From positions 1 to 64,000 of the forward strand of contig NZ_RZIS01000013.1 of the NCBI RefSeq assembly GCF_005281835.1: a DNA stretch of 64,000 nt, in the 5' to 3' direction. The notes below the pieces were generated by a model. It saw only the letters and a program-made list of their open reading frames with translations. It did no database searches and had not been told where the DNA came from. The translations under genes were made by a program, and so were the position numbers. Origin of the DNA: Vibrio profundi. Lineage in GTDB: Bacteria; Pseudomonadota; Gammaproteobacteria; Enterobacterales; Vibrionaceae. This document shows positions 9,727 to 19,504 of the stretch, piece after piece (the stretch's first letter is position 1; every line of letters starts with the position of its first letter).

Positions 9727-10662
9727 ATGTCTATTCAATGGTTCCCTGGGCACATGCACAAAGCCCTGAAAGAGATCGAAGAAGTTATTCCACAAGTTGA
9801 TGTCATCATCGAAGTACTCGATGCTCGCATACCCTTCAGTAGCGAGAATCCGACAATCTCAACACTTCGTGGGGATAAGCCTTGTGTAAAAGTCCTGAAC
9901 AAGCGTGACCTTGCAGATCCTGAACTGACTCAGCTTTGGATCGAGCACTTTGAGAAAGAGAAAGGTGTTAAGGCTATGGCCATCACTACATCTCAGCCTC
10001 AAGAAGTCCACAAAATCATGGAGCTGTGCCGCAAGCTAGCCCCACATCGTGAGCAAATGGGTAAGAACATTCGCACGATGATCATGGGTATTCCAAACGT
10101 TGGTAAGTCAACAATCATCAACACGCTTGCGGGGCGTACAATTGCGGTTACAGGTAACCAACCGGCCGTGACACGTCGTCAGCAACGAATCAATCTACAA
10201 AACGGTATTGTGCTATCTGATACTCCTGGTGTGTTGTGGCCTAAAGTAGAAAACCCACACAGTGGCTTCCGCTTAGCTGCAACAGGGGCAGTTAAAGACA
10301 CTGCAATGGAATACGATGAGGTTGCGTTCTACACCGTTGAATACCTCGCGCAGCAATACCCAGACCTGTTGAAAGAACGTTACCAAATAGAAGAATTGCC
10401 TGAATCAGACATTGAATTAATGGAAGCCATTGGTCGTAAACGCGGTGCGTTGCGAGCCGGTGGACACATCGATCTTCACAAGTGCTCTGAAATCCTGTTG
10501 CATGAGCTGCGTGGTGGTACACTAGGCCAAGTGACGCTAGAACTACCTGAAATGATCACAAAAGAATTGATCGAGGTCGAAGCGGAAGCGGAGCGTAAGG
10601 CTGCCGAGAAAATTAAAAAGAAAGAAGAAAGACGTAAGCGTTATCTTAAAAACAAACGCTAA
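9727..10662 (+). CDS. ylqF: Ribosome biogenesis GTPase YlqF/RbgA family, circularly permuted
   Basis: This 311-residue GTPase has its G motifs in permuted order: DAR at 32-34, NKRD (G4) at 58-61, GIPNVGKST (G1) at 121-129 and DTPG (G3) at 155-158. That order is characteristic of the YlqF/RbgA/YawG family, whose best-studied members act in late 50S ribosomal subunit assembly. The opening SIQWFPGHM is also typical. The C-terminal tail (about 280-311) is very rich in Lys, Arg and Glu, consistent with RNA contact. The gene is single, with AAGG about nine bases before the ATG. A stem-loop follows but lacks a U tract. Confidence 0.93.
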   Translation: MSIQWFPGHMHKALKEIEEVIPQVDVIIEVLDARIPFSSENPTISTLRGDKPCVKVLNKRDLADPELTQLWIEHFEKEKGVKAMAITTSQPQEVHKIMELCRKLAPHREQMGKNIRTMIMGIPNVGKSTIINTLAGRTIAVTGNQPAVTRRQQRINLQNGIVLSDTPGVLWPKVENPHSGFRLAATGAVKDTAMEYDEVAFYTVEYLAQQYPDLLKERYQIEELPESDIELMEAIGRKRGALRAGGHIDLHKCSEILLHELRGGTLGQVTLELPEMITKELIEVEAEAERKAAEKIKKKEERRKRYLKNKR

Positions 10663-10827
10663 TCGCTGATTTTCTGCTCGTGCTTCGACAAAAATTGAAG
10701 CATGAGCCTTAACACCTCCAACCTCTTTAAAATCCTCTGTTTTAAAACTCCCTTTCATTTACAACCAAGATACACCCATACATACTGTAAGTTGGCTCCC
10801 CTATCGTTTAAGGGCACTTTTTAACGT

Positions 10828-11934
10828 ATGCGAACTTATACTGGTTTTAAAAAACTCAGGTATCAGGCTTATTTTAATAATAAAGTCTACTTACCCTATG
10901 CCAAGTTCGTCTATATCCCAATTGCCATGTTCATGGCGTTTTCAATCACGGATGTCATTCACTTTGGTGAAGTGAGTTTTCTGCCACTGGTTCTTCGTCT
11001 GTTGATGTGCTTAGTGATGATAGGCACTGCATATTTCTGCCTTCACTACAGGCCTAGAGCCTTTCAAATTTTCGAAGCGGCTCTACTGATTTTTTCTTCT
11101 GCGTTTCTTGTGTATGTTGGTAGGCTGGCTATAAATCTTGAGAACTACGATTATCAAGGTGGCTTACTGCTCGTCATGATATACACGGGAACATTTTCAC
11201 GAATGTCCGCACGCTATAGCTTGGCAGTATTGGTTATGGTTTTTGCTTGTTATGCTGCAGGATTAGCGCCGCTACTTTATAGCGTCGATCCACACCATGA
11301 AGTAGAGAGTTTATCTATTCATGTGTCCACATTCATTTTAGTCATCGCTGCTTGCCTACGACGTGATTTAGAGTCGCATAAAAGATTTAGCCAAGAGCTA
11401 CAAATCCGTAAGCAATCTTTTATGTTACGTCGCCAAGCTAAAACATTTAAAGCGCTCTCCTATTTAGACCCACTGACTCAATGCCACAACCGCCTCTACC
11501 TTCACCAAAAGCTAGAGCCCAGCTTAAATCATCAAGACTCTATTAGCGTCTATATGCTCGATATCGACCATTTCAAAAACATTAATGATACCTATGGTCA
11601 TCAAACCGGTGACAAAGTTCTTAAAGATCTAGCACGAGAACTACGTAAAATAATCCCAGAGCAAGGCCATTGTATTCGATATGGAGGGGAAGAGTTCCTC
11701 ATCATCGTGATTGGTTTAACTTACGAGAAAACGCAAGCACTGGGAGAGGCATTGCTAGCACTCACGCGTAATGTAACCGTGATTGAGGGCCATCCTTTCA
11801 TCACCGTTTCAGTTGGCATCTCACACGTCGAATACACGACATTAAGCATCGACCAATTGATAGATAGAGCAGATCAAGCTCTCTATGAGTCGAAGCAAAA
11901 TGGACGTAATCAAATGACTTGGCACAGAACCTAG
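10828..11934 (+). CDS. Membrane diguanylate cyclase with GGEEF motif
   Basis: A 368-residue protein with an N-terminal membrane region of about six hydrophobic segments (about 25-175) and a C-terminal GGDEF domain. The active-site motif is GGEEF at 286-290, and MLDIDHFKNIND (243-254) carries the metal- and substrate-binding Asp and Asn, so diguanylate cyclase activity is expected. No RxxD inhibitory site lies five residues before the motif (PEQG is there), so product inhibition by the classical I-site is unlikely. The ligand of the membrane sensor is unknown. It converges with the porin gene, and the stop codon lies only 48 bp from the porin stop. The start lacks a clear ribosome site. Confidence 0.88.
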   Translation: MRTYTGFKKLRYQAYFNNKVYLPYAKFVYIPIAMFMAFSITDVIHFGEVSFLPLVLRLLMCLVMIGTAYFCLHYRPRAFQIFEAALLIFSSAFLVYVGRLAINLENYDYQGGLLLVMIYTGTFSRMSARYSLAVLVMVFACYAAGLAPLLYSVDPHHEVESLSIHVSTFILVIAACLRRDLESHKRFSQELQIRKQSFMLRRQAKTFKALSYLDPLTQCHNRLYLHQKLEPSLNHQDSISVYMLDIDHFKNINDTYGHQTGDKVLKDLARELRKIIPEQGHCIRYGGEEFLIIVIGLTYEKTQALGEALLALTRNVTVIEGHPFITVSVGISHVEYTTLSIDQLIDRADQALYESKQNGRNQMTWHRT

Positions 11935-11942
11935 TGGCCTCA

Positions 11943-11965
11943 AAAAAGGGAGCTATATCGCTCCC
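11943..11965 (-). terminator. Rho-independent terminator of the porin gene
   Basis: On the minus strand a GGGAGC/GCTCCC stem with a six-base loop is followed by six T. It begins 18 bp after the porin stop codon. Confidence 0.8.
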
Positions 11966-11982
11966 TCTTACTTCTATAACAA

Positions 11983-13092
11983 TTAGAACTCGTAATACAA
12001 ACGAACTCGTGCACCAAAGTCATCATGCTCTTCAAAAGCACTCAAGTTATTGGTTTTATTGTCAACTGTGGTGTAATAAGTACCTAGAAGAACTGAAAAA
12101 TCCTGAACAGCTAACACATCCGTAAACTCATACGATGCGTATGCTGTCGAAACATTCACATCGCCTTCTGCATAGCCTGAGAATTCTTTGTTCTCATATT
12201 CGTTCATTGCATAAACATAACCAACACCGAATCCTTTATACAGAGCGTTAATCCCTGTCGACAAGTTATTCTCATCAACGGCGTCCATGTAGGCTACATT
12301 CGCGTTCACCGACCAATCACCTTCCGACCAGCTTGTAGTGACACCGTAACCTGTTCTATCTGAGATATCAACGCCTCCCGCAACAATCGCATCCTTCACT
12401 AGATTGGTTTCTAGCGAGCCAGCAATCGTAAAGTTCCCCATCGAGTAAGCTAAAGTCGGTCTAATCAAGAATGCATCTTTGGTCGAGTCGATAGTTTGAC
12501 CGTGATACATACCACTGTCCGTACCACCAGCAAATAAATTAGAACGATCGCCAATCATAGCCGCAACTTCCAGGTACAATTCACCAAAGTCCTGGCTGTA
12601 CATGATCTGGCCATCTGAACCTCGGCCACGGGCTTCTTTCATTTGATAAACATAAGCAGAACCATCGGTATATAGCTCATTTGACGTGTCACCCGAGTAT
12701 TCAAGAAATACATCTAACCCCACAGGGAACATATCATACGCTTCAAATCGACCAGCTTTGATTCCCCAGCCATCAACTTGGCCAAACTCAAAGTACGCAT
12801 CATCAAGGGCTATATTACCCGTACTCTCAAATAGCGGTTGCGCTTTTACGCCGACATAATGCCCATCCCCTGACAGTTTTTGTCCTGCAAATTCAATCAA
12901 TACGCGGCCGTCTTGGTTAAATTCATTATTGTTCGACGAGTTAGACTCTCTATCTTGATAATTGAAGTTCAATTCCACGTTACCTGCGATTGAGAAGTTG
13001 CCATCCTCATTATCTACAATACTGATGCCTGCTTGTGCACCCATTGCTGATGAAATAAGCACAGTGGCAAGTGAAAGTTTGAATTTGTTCAT
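11983..13092 (-). CDS. Outer-membrane porin, carbohydrate-porin-like
   Basis: A 369-residue protein with a typical signal peptide ending AQA before Gly23, alternating hydrophobic beta strands throughout, and a C-terminal YYEF that fits the aromatic end signal used by the outer-membrane assembly machinery. The N-terminal phrase on a glycine-aspartate-asparagine strand (NFSIAGNVELN) and the total length fit trimeric general or sugar porins. I assign it to the porin superfamily from these traits; the specific substrate is not readable from the sequence. The gene is monocistronic, with its own terminator and a long AT-rich upstream region, suggesting regulated expression. A GGGG run sits about ten bases before the ATG. 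Confidence 0.8.
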   Translation of the reverse strand: MNKFKLSLATVLISSAMGAQAGISIVDNEDGNFSIAGNVELNFNYQDRESNSSNNNEFNQDGRVLIEFAGQKLSGDGHYVGVKAQPLFESTGNIALDDAYFEFGQVDGWGIKAGRFEAYDMFPVGLDVFLEYSGDTSNELYTDGSAYVYQMKEARGRGSDGQIMYSQDFGELYLEVAAMIGDRSNLFAGGTDSGMYHGQTIDSTKDAFLIRPTLAYSMGNFTIAGSLETNLVKDAIVAGGVDISDRTGYGVTTSWSEGDWSVNANVAYMDAVDENNLSTGINALYKGFGVGYVYAMNEYENKEFSGYAEGDVNVSTAYASYEFTDVLAVQDFSVLLGTYYTTVDNKTNNLSAFEEHDDFGARVRLYYEF

Positions 13093-13527
13093 TATGTTAA
13101 CCCCAAGTGTATTTAAAGTTTTCGGACATCATTTAGTGATGCCATTTATTAAGAAATCATTTATGGACAATAACGTTTCTTTTCTTATTAAATCTTCTTG
13201 AGACAAAGTTTGCGCAATTACGGCAACATCGACAATTCACGACTTTCACATATGCCAATTCAAATCACACTTTTAGAAAAACAATAAATAAACTTAAAAT
13301 CAATAACTTAACTAAAAATTTATATTATTTAAGATTAATTGAGCGAATAAAGATGAACTTATATTTTTGCCACAATGCATTTTTGAGGTGAATCACCCAT
13401 ATAATAAACAGCATGAAAGTTATTTTTTTATTTCATGGGTAAATATTTTTAGGATGTTATTAAAAACAACCAAACAAATACGCACCACCGCTCATATCGA
13501 TTAAGTAATAATAAAAGAAGCTGGCAT
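13093..13527. other. Gene-free AT-rich region upstream of the porin
   Basis: No convincing coding frame was seen. The stretch is strongly AT-rich and probably carries the porin promoter. It includes a perfect 11-base palindrome, GGTGAATCACC, at 13387-13397 and two isolated TGTGA half-sites on the minus strand near 13250-13275. Neither forms a full CRP site, so no operator is assigned. Confidence 0.5.
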
Positions 13528-13560
13528 AAAAAAACCCAGACCACTTTCGTGCTCTGGGCT
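13528..13560 (-). terminator. Rho-independent terminator of the GNAT gene
   Basis: Minus-strand stem CCCAGAGCAC/GTGGTCTGGG with one mismatch and a GAAA loop, followed by a run of seven T. It starts 19 bp after the acetyltransferase stop. Confidence 0.85.
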
Positions 13561-13579
13561 CTATAGACTCAAACCTTAG

Positions 13580-14125
13580 TTATGAGTAGGTCACTTCTCT
13601 AGTATTATTCGCTAATTGTTTTGGAGATGACCAAGAGTACACTTTCTCTTTAACTTTACTGCCGCATGGCGCGTCCCAAACCTGCTCTAACTCTTCTTTT
13701 CCACCAATCGATGAATAAAAGCCTACCGCTTGAGTGTTGTCAGTCATCACTTCCAAGTAAAGGCCTGAATCTGGGTAATACTGTTCAAGCCAGTTTGAAA
13801 GCTCTCTTAACAGTACTCTACCTGCTCCTCTACCACGAAAACTATCGTCTACATGCAGTGCATCAATAAAAGTACCACGCTCGAAGTTATGATTACCAAA
13901 TGCACACACGAACCCAATAAGAAGGCCGCCTTCTTCCAGAAGTAGTACATGTTGATTAAAAGGCGGGTTGATTAAGCGAGTTTGCCAAATAACGAGTCGA
14001 TCATCATAAACTTCGTTTTCGAGGTAATCGTTTGCCAATATCCCTTTATAATACTTTTTCCAACTGTCTGCGTGTAACTGAGCGATCCGCTCAAAATCCT
14101 TATATTCCGCTACTCTAATTTCCAT
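13580..14125 (-). CDS. GNAT-family N-acetyltransferase
   Basis: The 181-residue protein shows the GNAT core: an N-terminal helix with LHADSWKKYY, the beta4 strand IDALHVDDSFRGRGAG containing the acetyl-CoA-binding R/Q-x-x-G-x-G/A signature (RGRGAG at about 96-101), and the C-terminal NTQAVGFYSSIGG segment where the tyrosine usually acts as general acid. The substrate could be a small molecule, peptide or antibiotic and cannot be read from the sequence. It is a single gene with its own terminator and an AAGGG upstream of the ATG. Nothing in the neighbourhood hints at a pathway. Confidence 0.85.
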   Translation of the reverse strand: MEIRVAEYKDFERIAQLHADSWKKYYKGILANDYLENEVYDDRLVIWQTRLINPPFNQHVLLLEEGGLLIGFVCAFGNHNFERGTFIDALHVDDSFRGRGAGRVLLRELSNWLEQYYPDSGLYLEVMTDNTQAVGFYSSIGGKEELEQVWDAPCGSKVKEKVYSWSSPKQLANNTREVTYS

Positions 14126-14291
14126 TTATTAGCCCTTAGTACTTCCATTTAGCGCTCATTTCTACATTTAATACTACCTGTCTATACATTTAAAGCAAAA
14201 CATTCTAATCACATTTTACACATTCCTAATTGACTTACACCTGTGCGCTGATATTCTAGCGAACAGTTGTAAGCTCAAAGGAATTTTGGTC

Positions 14292-15434
14292 ATGAAAACT
14301 GACACAGAACAACAAAACAAGAAGCCACCTCTTATTTGGCTCAACATCTTTATTTTTGCGTCTAGCATGCTACTTGCCGTCGTCGCTACCCCTTTATACG
14401 GATACTTTAATGGCTATGGCGCTGAACACTGGGTTTGGTTACTAATTTGCTTTTGCTTCTGTAACCTATCTATTACTACAGGTTATCACCGCCTTTGGTC
14501 TCACAAAGCATTCGAAGCTCATTCTAGCCTAAGGTTCCTTTTTGCTTTAGGTGGCGCATTTGCTCTTCAAAACAGTGCATTACACTGGTCTTCAGATCAC
14601 CGCGTTCATCACAAATTCGTAGACAACAATGATAAAGACCCTTACTCAGCAAAACGTGGGTTCTGGTTCTCGCATATTGGTTGGATGCTGCGCCACTACA
14701 ACAAAGCAAGCTATGATGATTACTCAAACTGCCGTGATTTGAAAAAAGACAAAATCGTAATGTGGCAGCACAAGCACTACATTTTGCTAGCACTGATCAT
14801 GAACTTCGGTGTACCAATCGCCCTTGGCGTCGTATATGGCGATATTATTGGTATGTTACTAATGGTTGGTGCAGTACGTTTAGTGCTAAATCATCACACC
14901 ACCTTCTTTATTAACTCTCTTGCTCACATCTGGGGTTCTCAGCCATTTACGGATAAAAATACGGCTCGAGATAATGGCATTCTCGCATTCCTGACCTTCG
15001 GCGAGGGTTACCATAATTTCCACCATATCTTTGAGAATGACTACCGAAACGGTATTTACTGGTGGCAATATGATCCGACGAAATGGATCATCAAAGCGTC
15101 CTCGATGGTAGGATTAGCGTCTAAACTTCGTCAGACGCCACAAGTTCGCATTGATAAAGCGCGTGCAACTATGATGCTTAAACGAACTCAGACTAAAATC
15201 AGCCATCTTCCAGATAGACAGCAAGTCGCAGAGCGTTTGCAAGCAGAGTTTGATACGTTAGTTCAGAGCATGAACGAATACTATGAAGTAAAAAAGCAGC
15301 TATTAGAAAGTAAAAAGGAAAATGTGGTTAAGAAGTACGAGCATTCTGTATTGAAGCTTCGCTACCAAAAAATCAAATCAGACCTAGAGCAACAGCAGTT
15401 GGTTTGGCGACAAACCGTGATGCAATATTCGTAA
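14292..15434 (+). CDS. Membrane fatty acyl desaturase (delta-9 acyl-CoA type)
   Basis: With ATG 14292 the protein has 380 residues. The three histidine boxes of membrane di-iron desaturases are present: HRLWSH (66-71), HRVHH (103-107) and HNFHH (241-245). Hydrophobic pairs lie at about 16-60 and 163-195. The family inserts a cis double bond into saturated acyl-CoA using oxygen and an electron donor, adjusting membrane fluidity, for example in cold. The C-terminal 100 residues are a charged predicted coiled coil (about 290-375), longer than in short family members. A TTG at 14286 is in frame, but the AAAGG at 14277-14281 suits the ATG better. No reductase gene is adjacent. Confidence 0.9.
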   Translation: MKTDTEQQNKKPPLIWLNIFIFASSMLLAVVATPLYGYFNGYGAEHWVWLLICFCFCNLSITTGYHRLWSHKAFEAHSSLRFLFALGGAFALQNSALHWSSDHRVHHKFVDNNDKDPYSAKRGFWFSHIGWMLRHYNKASYDDYSNCRDLKKDKIVMWQHKHYILLALIMNFGVPIALGVVYGDIIGMLLMVGAVRLVLNHHTTFFINSLAHIWGSQPFTDKNTARDNGILAFLTFGEGYHNFHHIFENDYRNGIYWWQYDPTKWIIKASSMVGLASKLRQTPQVRIDKARATMMLKRTQTKISHLPDRQQVAERLQAEFDTLVQSMNEYYEVKKQLLESKKENVVKKYEHSVLKLRYQKIKSDLEQQQLVWRQTVMQYS

Positions 15435-15461
15435 TTACATCCCGTTAACTCATAACTACAC

Positions 15462-15489
15462 AGTGCTGCCAATGGCGGCACTTTTCTTA
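15462..15489 (+). terminator. Terminator after the desaturase gene
   Basis: AGTGCTGCC/GGCGGCACT stem with a three-base loop and one wobble, followed by CTTTTCTTATT. It lies 28 bp past the stop. Confidence 0.65.
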
Positions 15490-15718
15490 TTCAACGACTC
15501 ACATTAATCCCATCTTCAAGTTTCCAAGATGTAATACTCATCTGTGACTCATTTCTTAACTTCTCCCCATAAAAGTTGCGGTTCATTCGATTTGTACATA
15601 GTTTTTATAAATATTGCGATGGAAATCATGTAAATATGAATACACACGCTTATATATGTTATACCGACTTTTGAGACACATAAGTTTTGTCTCAGGAAGA
15701 TCTTGTAGGAGTGTGTAA

Positions 15719-16774
15719 ATGGGACGGTCCAATTTTATATTTGAAGCAGGATTTGATGGTTTATTCGACCTCCATAACCGTCGACGCGTAATGAAGCTTA
15801 TCGTTGTTATTACCTTATTGACTTTCCTCCCCTTAAGCCTCAAAAACTTCATTATTGGTGAAACACTATTAGCCATTCTTTTACTCTTATTCGAGTTCAG
15901 TTTGCTCATTGAAGTGCACAGTGTGCTCTACCTCAGGAAGCAAATCTTTGGCTACAGTATTCCTCTTGCGTTACTCGGAGTTTCAATCACTCTTGCCGTT
16001 CATATCTTTGGTACGCTAGCGACTTATTGGGCGTTTCCTGTCATCACGACCATAGTATTTATTGTTCCAAGATTTTCAGCGATAGCCATCAACAGCTTAA
16101 TCATCGTTGGTACGACAATAGCAGCCTACCAGCACCAAGACCCAATGGTAACCTTACGGCTTACCCTCGCCTTAATATTCTGCGCTGTGATCTCACATTT
16201 TGTCATCGAGGCGGTTCGAAAGCTCCAGCAAGACCTACGATATTTATCCACTAGAGACTCTTTAACTGGCGCGTTAAATCGACACCAACTCGACGCTTTT
16301 CTTGAAGATGCATCTTACGATAATCCAGAAGGACAAGTCGCTTCAGTAGCTATCATCGATATAGACCACTTTAAACAAGTTAATGATGTGTTTGGTCATG
16401 ACGTTGGAGATCAGGTTATCAAGATTGTTGTTGAATTAATTAATACACACTCAAGACAGCGAGATCTATTGTTTAGGCTTGGTGGAGACGAGTTTTTGCT
16501 TCTGTTCAACAATACAAATCAAGACAGTGCCTACCTTGTTTTGACTGAAATCTGTAATCAAGTTAGAGAACGTCATTACCCTAAACTCGCCACAGTTACA
16601 CTGAGTGTCGGAATCGCGGAATCCAAACCGAACGAAGATGTCGACCAGTGGGTGAAGCGCGCTGATATAGCCTTATATGAAGCAAAACGGTCAGGTCGAG
16701 ATGCCATTTTCCTTGATAGTGATCAGTCCAAGAACATTCCTAAATACACTTTAAAAGACACCTCTGAGGTTTAA
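15719..16774 (+). CDS. Membrane diguanylate cyclase with GGDEF and I-site
   Basis: A 351-residue protein with several N-terminal membrane segments (about 25-165) and a C-terminal GGDEF domain. The catalytic motif GGDEF is at 255-259. An RQRD at 246-249, exactly five residues upstream, forms a full inhibitory I-site, so feedback inhibition by c-di-GMP is expected, unlike the cyclase at 10.8 kb. IIDIDHFKQVND (212-223) supplies the metal and guanine contacts. TAGGAG precedes the ATG at good spacing. The gene is monocistronic, and the input signal of the membrane domain is unknown. Confidence 0.9.
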   Translation: MGRSNFIFEAGFDGLFDLHNRRRVMKLIVVITLLTFLPLSLKNFIIGETLLAILLLLFEFSLLIEVHSVLYLRKQIFGYSIPLALLGVSITLAVHIFGTLATYWAFPVITTIVFIVPRFSAIAINSLIIVGTTIAAYQHQDPMVTLRLTLALIFCAVISHFVIEAVRKLQQDLRYLSTRDSLTGALNRHQLDAFLEDASYDNPEGQVASVAIIDIDHFKQVNDVFGHDVGDQVIKIVVELINTHSRQRDLLFRLGGDEFLLLFNNTNQDSAYLVLTEICNQVRERHYPKLATVTLSVGIAESKPNEDVDQWVKRADIALYEAKRSGRDAIFLDSDQSKNIPKYTLKDTSEV

Positions 16775-17072
16775 TTTCCGTTGAGCACATATAAATAAAT
16801 CATTCACACCAATCTTACTAAGGAAATCACCTTAGTGGCACGCTGACAGCACCGCAATAAACTCCAACGTATAATTCACCTCCAGATTTAACAGCTGAAA
16901 GACACGAATTAAACATGCTTTTTCCGTATTTTTAACAACAATTTAATTCGTTGTCTTAGATCATCAGAACCCCATTTTTGTATCGTGCTACAGAACGCTT
17001 TTCTGTACATTCAATGACATATCCTGAAACAGTTTCTTATATTTTTTAAAATCTAACGAAGTGGAGATGTCT

Positions 17073-18440
17073 ATGTTAGAGCTCTTAATAGGGTTAGTTG
17101 TGACCGTCGCCGTCGGTTACTTTATCGTCAAAGGTTATAAAGCAACGGGGGTATTACTTACCGCTGGTGTTGCATTACTACTGCTCACTGGCCTCATTGG
17201 TCATACAGTTTTACCGGAAAAAGTAGCTTCAACTGGTAATGTCATCACCGATGCACTGGAATTCGTCAAGTACATGCTTCAGTACCGCGGTGGTGGCTTA
17301 GGTATGCAAATCATGTTGTTATGCGGTTTTGCGTCTTACATGACTCACCTAGGGGCAAACAATGTTGTAGTAAAACAGTTTTCCAAGCCTCTTTCATTCA
17401 TTAAATCCCCTTACGTACTGCTTGTAGCGGCTTATATTGTGGCATGCTTAATGTCTCTTGCAGTGAGCTCAGCGACAGGCCTCGGCGTACTCTTAATGGC
17501 AACATTATTCCCTATGATGGTTGCAATGGGCATCTCTCGCCCTGCGGCAGTTGCGGTGTGTGCCTCTCCGGCTGCAATCATCCTGTCACCAACCTCTGGT
17601 GATGTGGTTATCGCTGCGGAAAAATCAGGCCTAGCGTTAGATGTATTCGCAGTACAAACCGTACTTCCAGTGTCGATTTGTGCGATTATCGTAATGGCTG
17701 GGGCGGCATTCTTTTGGAATAAATATCTAGATAAGAAAGAAAACACACCGATGGAAAAAATCGATGTGTCTGAAATCAAAGCTGACGCACCAGCTTTCTA
17801 CGCAGCCTTACCTTTCCTACCGATTATTGGCGTGTTCCTATTCAATGGCCGTACGATCCCAGGTTTATCACTCGACATCTACACGATTGTTGTAGGCTCT
17901 ATCTTTATCGGTGCACTGGTAGACTTTGTTACTCAGCGATTCAATGGCGAAAAAACTCTTGAAGATCTAGAAGCGTGTTACGCAGGTATGGCGGACGCCT
18001 TCAAAGGCGTGGTTATGTTGTTAGTAGCTGCTGGTGTCTTTGCTCAAGGTCTGATGTCTATAGGCGCGATTGATAACCTAATCGGCTTAGCAGAAGCGGC
18101 TGGCGCTGGTGGTATCGCTCTAATGCTTATTCTGACCGGTCTAACGGTAGCAGCTGCAATAGCGACTGGTTCGGGTAACGCGCCGTTCTATGCGTTTGTT
18201 GAGCTTGCACCATCTCTAGCGGCGAAAATGGGATTAAACCCTGCGTTCTTGATCATCCCTATGCTTCAAGCGTCTAACCTTGGCCGTACTATTTCACCAG
18301 TATCAGGCGTTGTGGTTGCGACTTCTGGCATGGGTAAAATCAGCCCATTCGAAGTCGTTAAACGTACTTCTGTTCCGGTACTATGTGGTTTAGCGACCGT
18401 AATCTTAGGTACGCTAGTTCTAGTACCAATGCACGGTTAA
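17073..18440 (+). CDS. dcuC: Anaerobic C4-dicarboxylate transporter DcuC
   Basis: A polytopic inner-membrane protein of 455 residues from ATG 17073. It closely follows the DcuC family, with segments MSLAVSSATGLGVLLMATLF, CASPAAIILSPTSGDVV, TGSGNAPFYAFVE and LQASNLGRTISPVSGVVVA recognisable along the length. Family members exchange or export succinate and take up other C4-dicarboxylates, mainly during anaerobic growth. GGAG at 17063-17066 with six-base spacing favours ATG 17073 over the in-frame GTG at 17061 or ATG at 17067. The gene stands alone with a terminator-like hairpin behind it. No clear FNR site was found upstream. Confidence 0.95.
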   Translation: MLELLIGLVVTVAVGYFIVKGYKATGVLLTAGVALLLLTGLIGHTVLPEKVASTGNVITDALEFVKYMLQYRGGGLGMQIMLLCGFASYMTHLGANNVVVKQFSKPLSFIKSPYVLLVAAYIVACLMSLAVSSATGLGVLLMATLFPMMVAMGISRPAAVAVCASPAAIILSPTSGDVVIAAEKSGLALDVFAVQTVLPVSICAIIVMAGAAFFWNKYLDKKENTPMEKIDVSEIKADAPAFYAALPFLPIIGVFLFNGRTIPGLSLDIYTIVVGSIFIGALVDFVTQRFNGEKTLEDLEACYAGMADAFKGVVMLLVAAGVFAQGLMSIGAIDNLIGLAEAAGAGGIALMLILTGLTVAAAIATGSGNAPFYAFVELAPSLAAKMGLNPAFLIIPMLQASNLGRTISPVSGVVVATSGMGKISPFEVVKRTSVPVLCGLATVILGTLVLVPMHG

Positions 18441-18480
18441 AAATCTTACCAAGGCTAATCTAAAAAATGGCTGTTATGTA

Positions 18481-18507
18481 GGCTCTCAATAAAGAGAGCC
18501 TTCGCTT
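18481..18507 (+). terminator. Probable dcuC terminator
   Basis: GGCTCTC/GAGAGCC stem with a six-base loop about 40 bp after the dcuC stop. The following tract TTCGCTTT is only partly T-rich. Confidence 0.55.
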
Positions 18508-18623
18508 TACCTAGTCCTAAGGAATGGTTTAACACACTTTGTCTGATCATTACGACCAACTTAAGTAACATAACTTAATTAGGATAGATTTACTTATAAA
18601 CAAAGGGTTAGTTTACGAGGTTT

Positions 18624-19292
18624 TTATTTGGCATCTTCTTTAAGTTGTTCAGGGTTCCATTGGCCATAATGAACGGCTGAAGCCACATCTCTGCGAGGAA
18701 GCCAACCTAAGGTTTCCAATTCAGGCTTGTCTTTAAAGTGATCAACGAAACCTATACATAAGTAGGCCACAATATCGATGTTGTCTGGAATATTCAGAGC
18801 GTCTCTTAATGTTGAATCGTGAAGTATACTCACCCAGCCAACACCTAAGTTTTCCGCTCGCGCTGCTAGCCACAAATTCTGAACCGCGCAAACAGTACTG
18901 TATAAATCCATCTCTTGTTTGATAGTACGCCCCAATACAACAGGGCCTGTTCGACTCCGGTCGCACGTGACACAAATGCCAACTGGTGATTCAACGATCC
19001 CTTCAAGCTTTAAACGCTTATATTGTTCTTGACGTTCATCGGTAAACATTTGAGCCGACTCAGCATGAGCTTGATCAAAGCCGGCTTTAATTTTTTCCTT
19101 GGTCTCCGTTTCCTTTACCACAACAAAATCCCAAGGCTGCATGAAGCCAACGCTCGGAGCATGGTGAGCTGCGGTCAACACTCGCATTAATACATCTTCA
19201 GGGATTTTGTCGGCAAGGAACTGTCCACGTACATCTCTACGAGCAAAGATGGTCTTATAAACCGCATCACGCTCATTCGGGGTAATTTCCAT
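18624..19292 (-). CDS. bluB: 5,6-dimethylbenzimidazole synthase BluB
   Basis: A 222-residue nitroreductase-fold protein with the BluB signatures: ARRDVRGQF near the N-terminus (18-26), HHAPSVGFMQPW (43-54), LGVGWVSI (about 149-156) and the late YLCIGFVDHF plus PELETLGW. BluB uses reduced FMN and oxygen to break down the flavin and form dimethylbenzimidazole, the lower ligand of cobalamin. No other cobalamin gene lies nearby, so it probably serves lower-ligand supply for salvage or for genes encoded elsewhere. A plain nitroreductase is the alternative, but the specific motifs make BluB likely. Confidence 0.88.
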   Translation of the reverse strand: MEITPNERDAVYKTIFARRDVRGQFLADKIPEDVLMRVLTAAHHAPSVGFMQPWDFVVVKETETKEKIKAGFDQAHAESAQMFTDERQEQYKRLKLEGIVESPVGICVTCDRSRTGPVVLGRTIKQEMDLYSTVCAVQNLWLAARAENLGVGWVSILHDSTLRDALNIPDNIDIVAYLCIGFVDHFKDKPELETLGWLPRRDVASAVHYGQWNPEQLKEDAK

Positions 19293-19504
19293 AATTCGCA
19301 GCCCTTACTAATAAAAGCCTCATTATCCAGGTTAAACCGTCAACATACGAGTAAAATAATAGAATTACTAATTTAGTTTGGCGACTCGAAAACAGAGTTA
19401 GCCGACAATTAGTAGCGGTCTCAATACATCATGTTAGAATGCGCGGGTATTTCTTATCGTTCGCATAAGAAACCATTGTCTATTCATCACTACTTGAGAT
19501 ACCT

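Noticed and set aside
10676..10707. Stem-loop after the ylqF gene (GCTCGTGCTTC with GAAGCATGAGC)
   Set aside because: One mismatch and no T tract on the plus strand; not called as a terminator.
13200..13420. Possible CRP sites upstream of the porin
   Set aside because: Only TGTGA half-sites and a short GGTGAATCACC palindrome were found; neither forms a convincing TGTGA-N6-TCACA site.
16775..17072. FNR-type site upstream of dcuC
   Set aside because: No TTGAT-N4-ATCAA match was found; TAGATCATCAGA is too weak.
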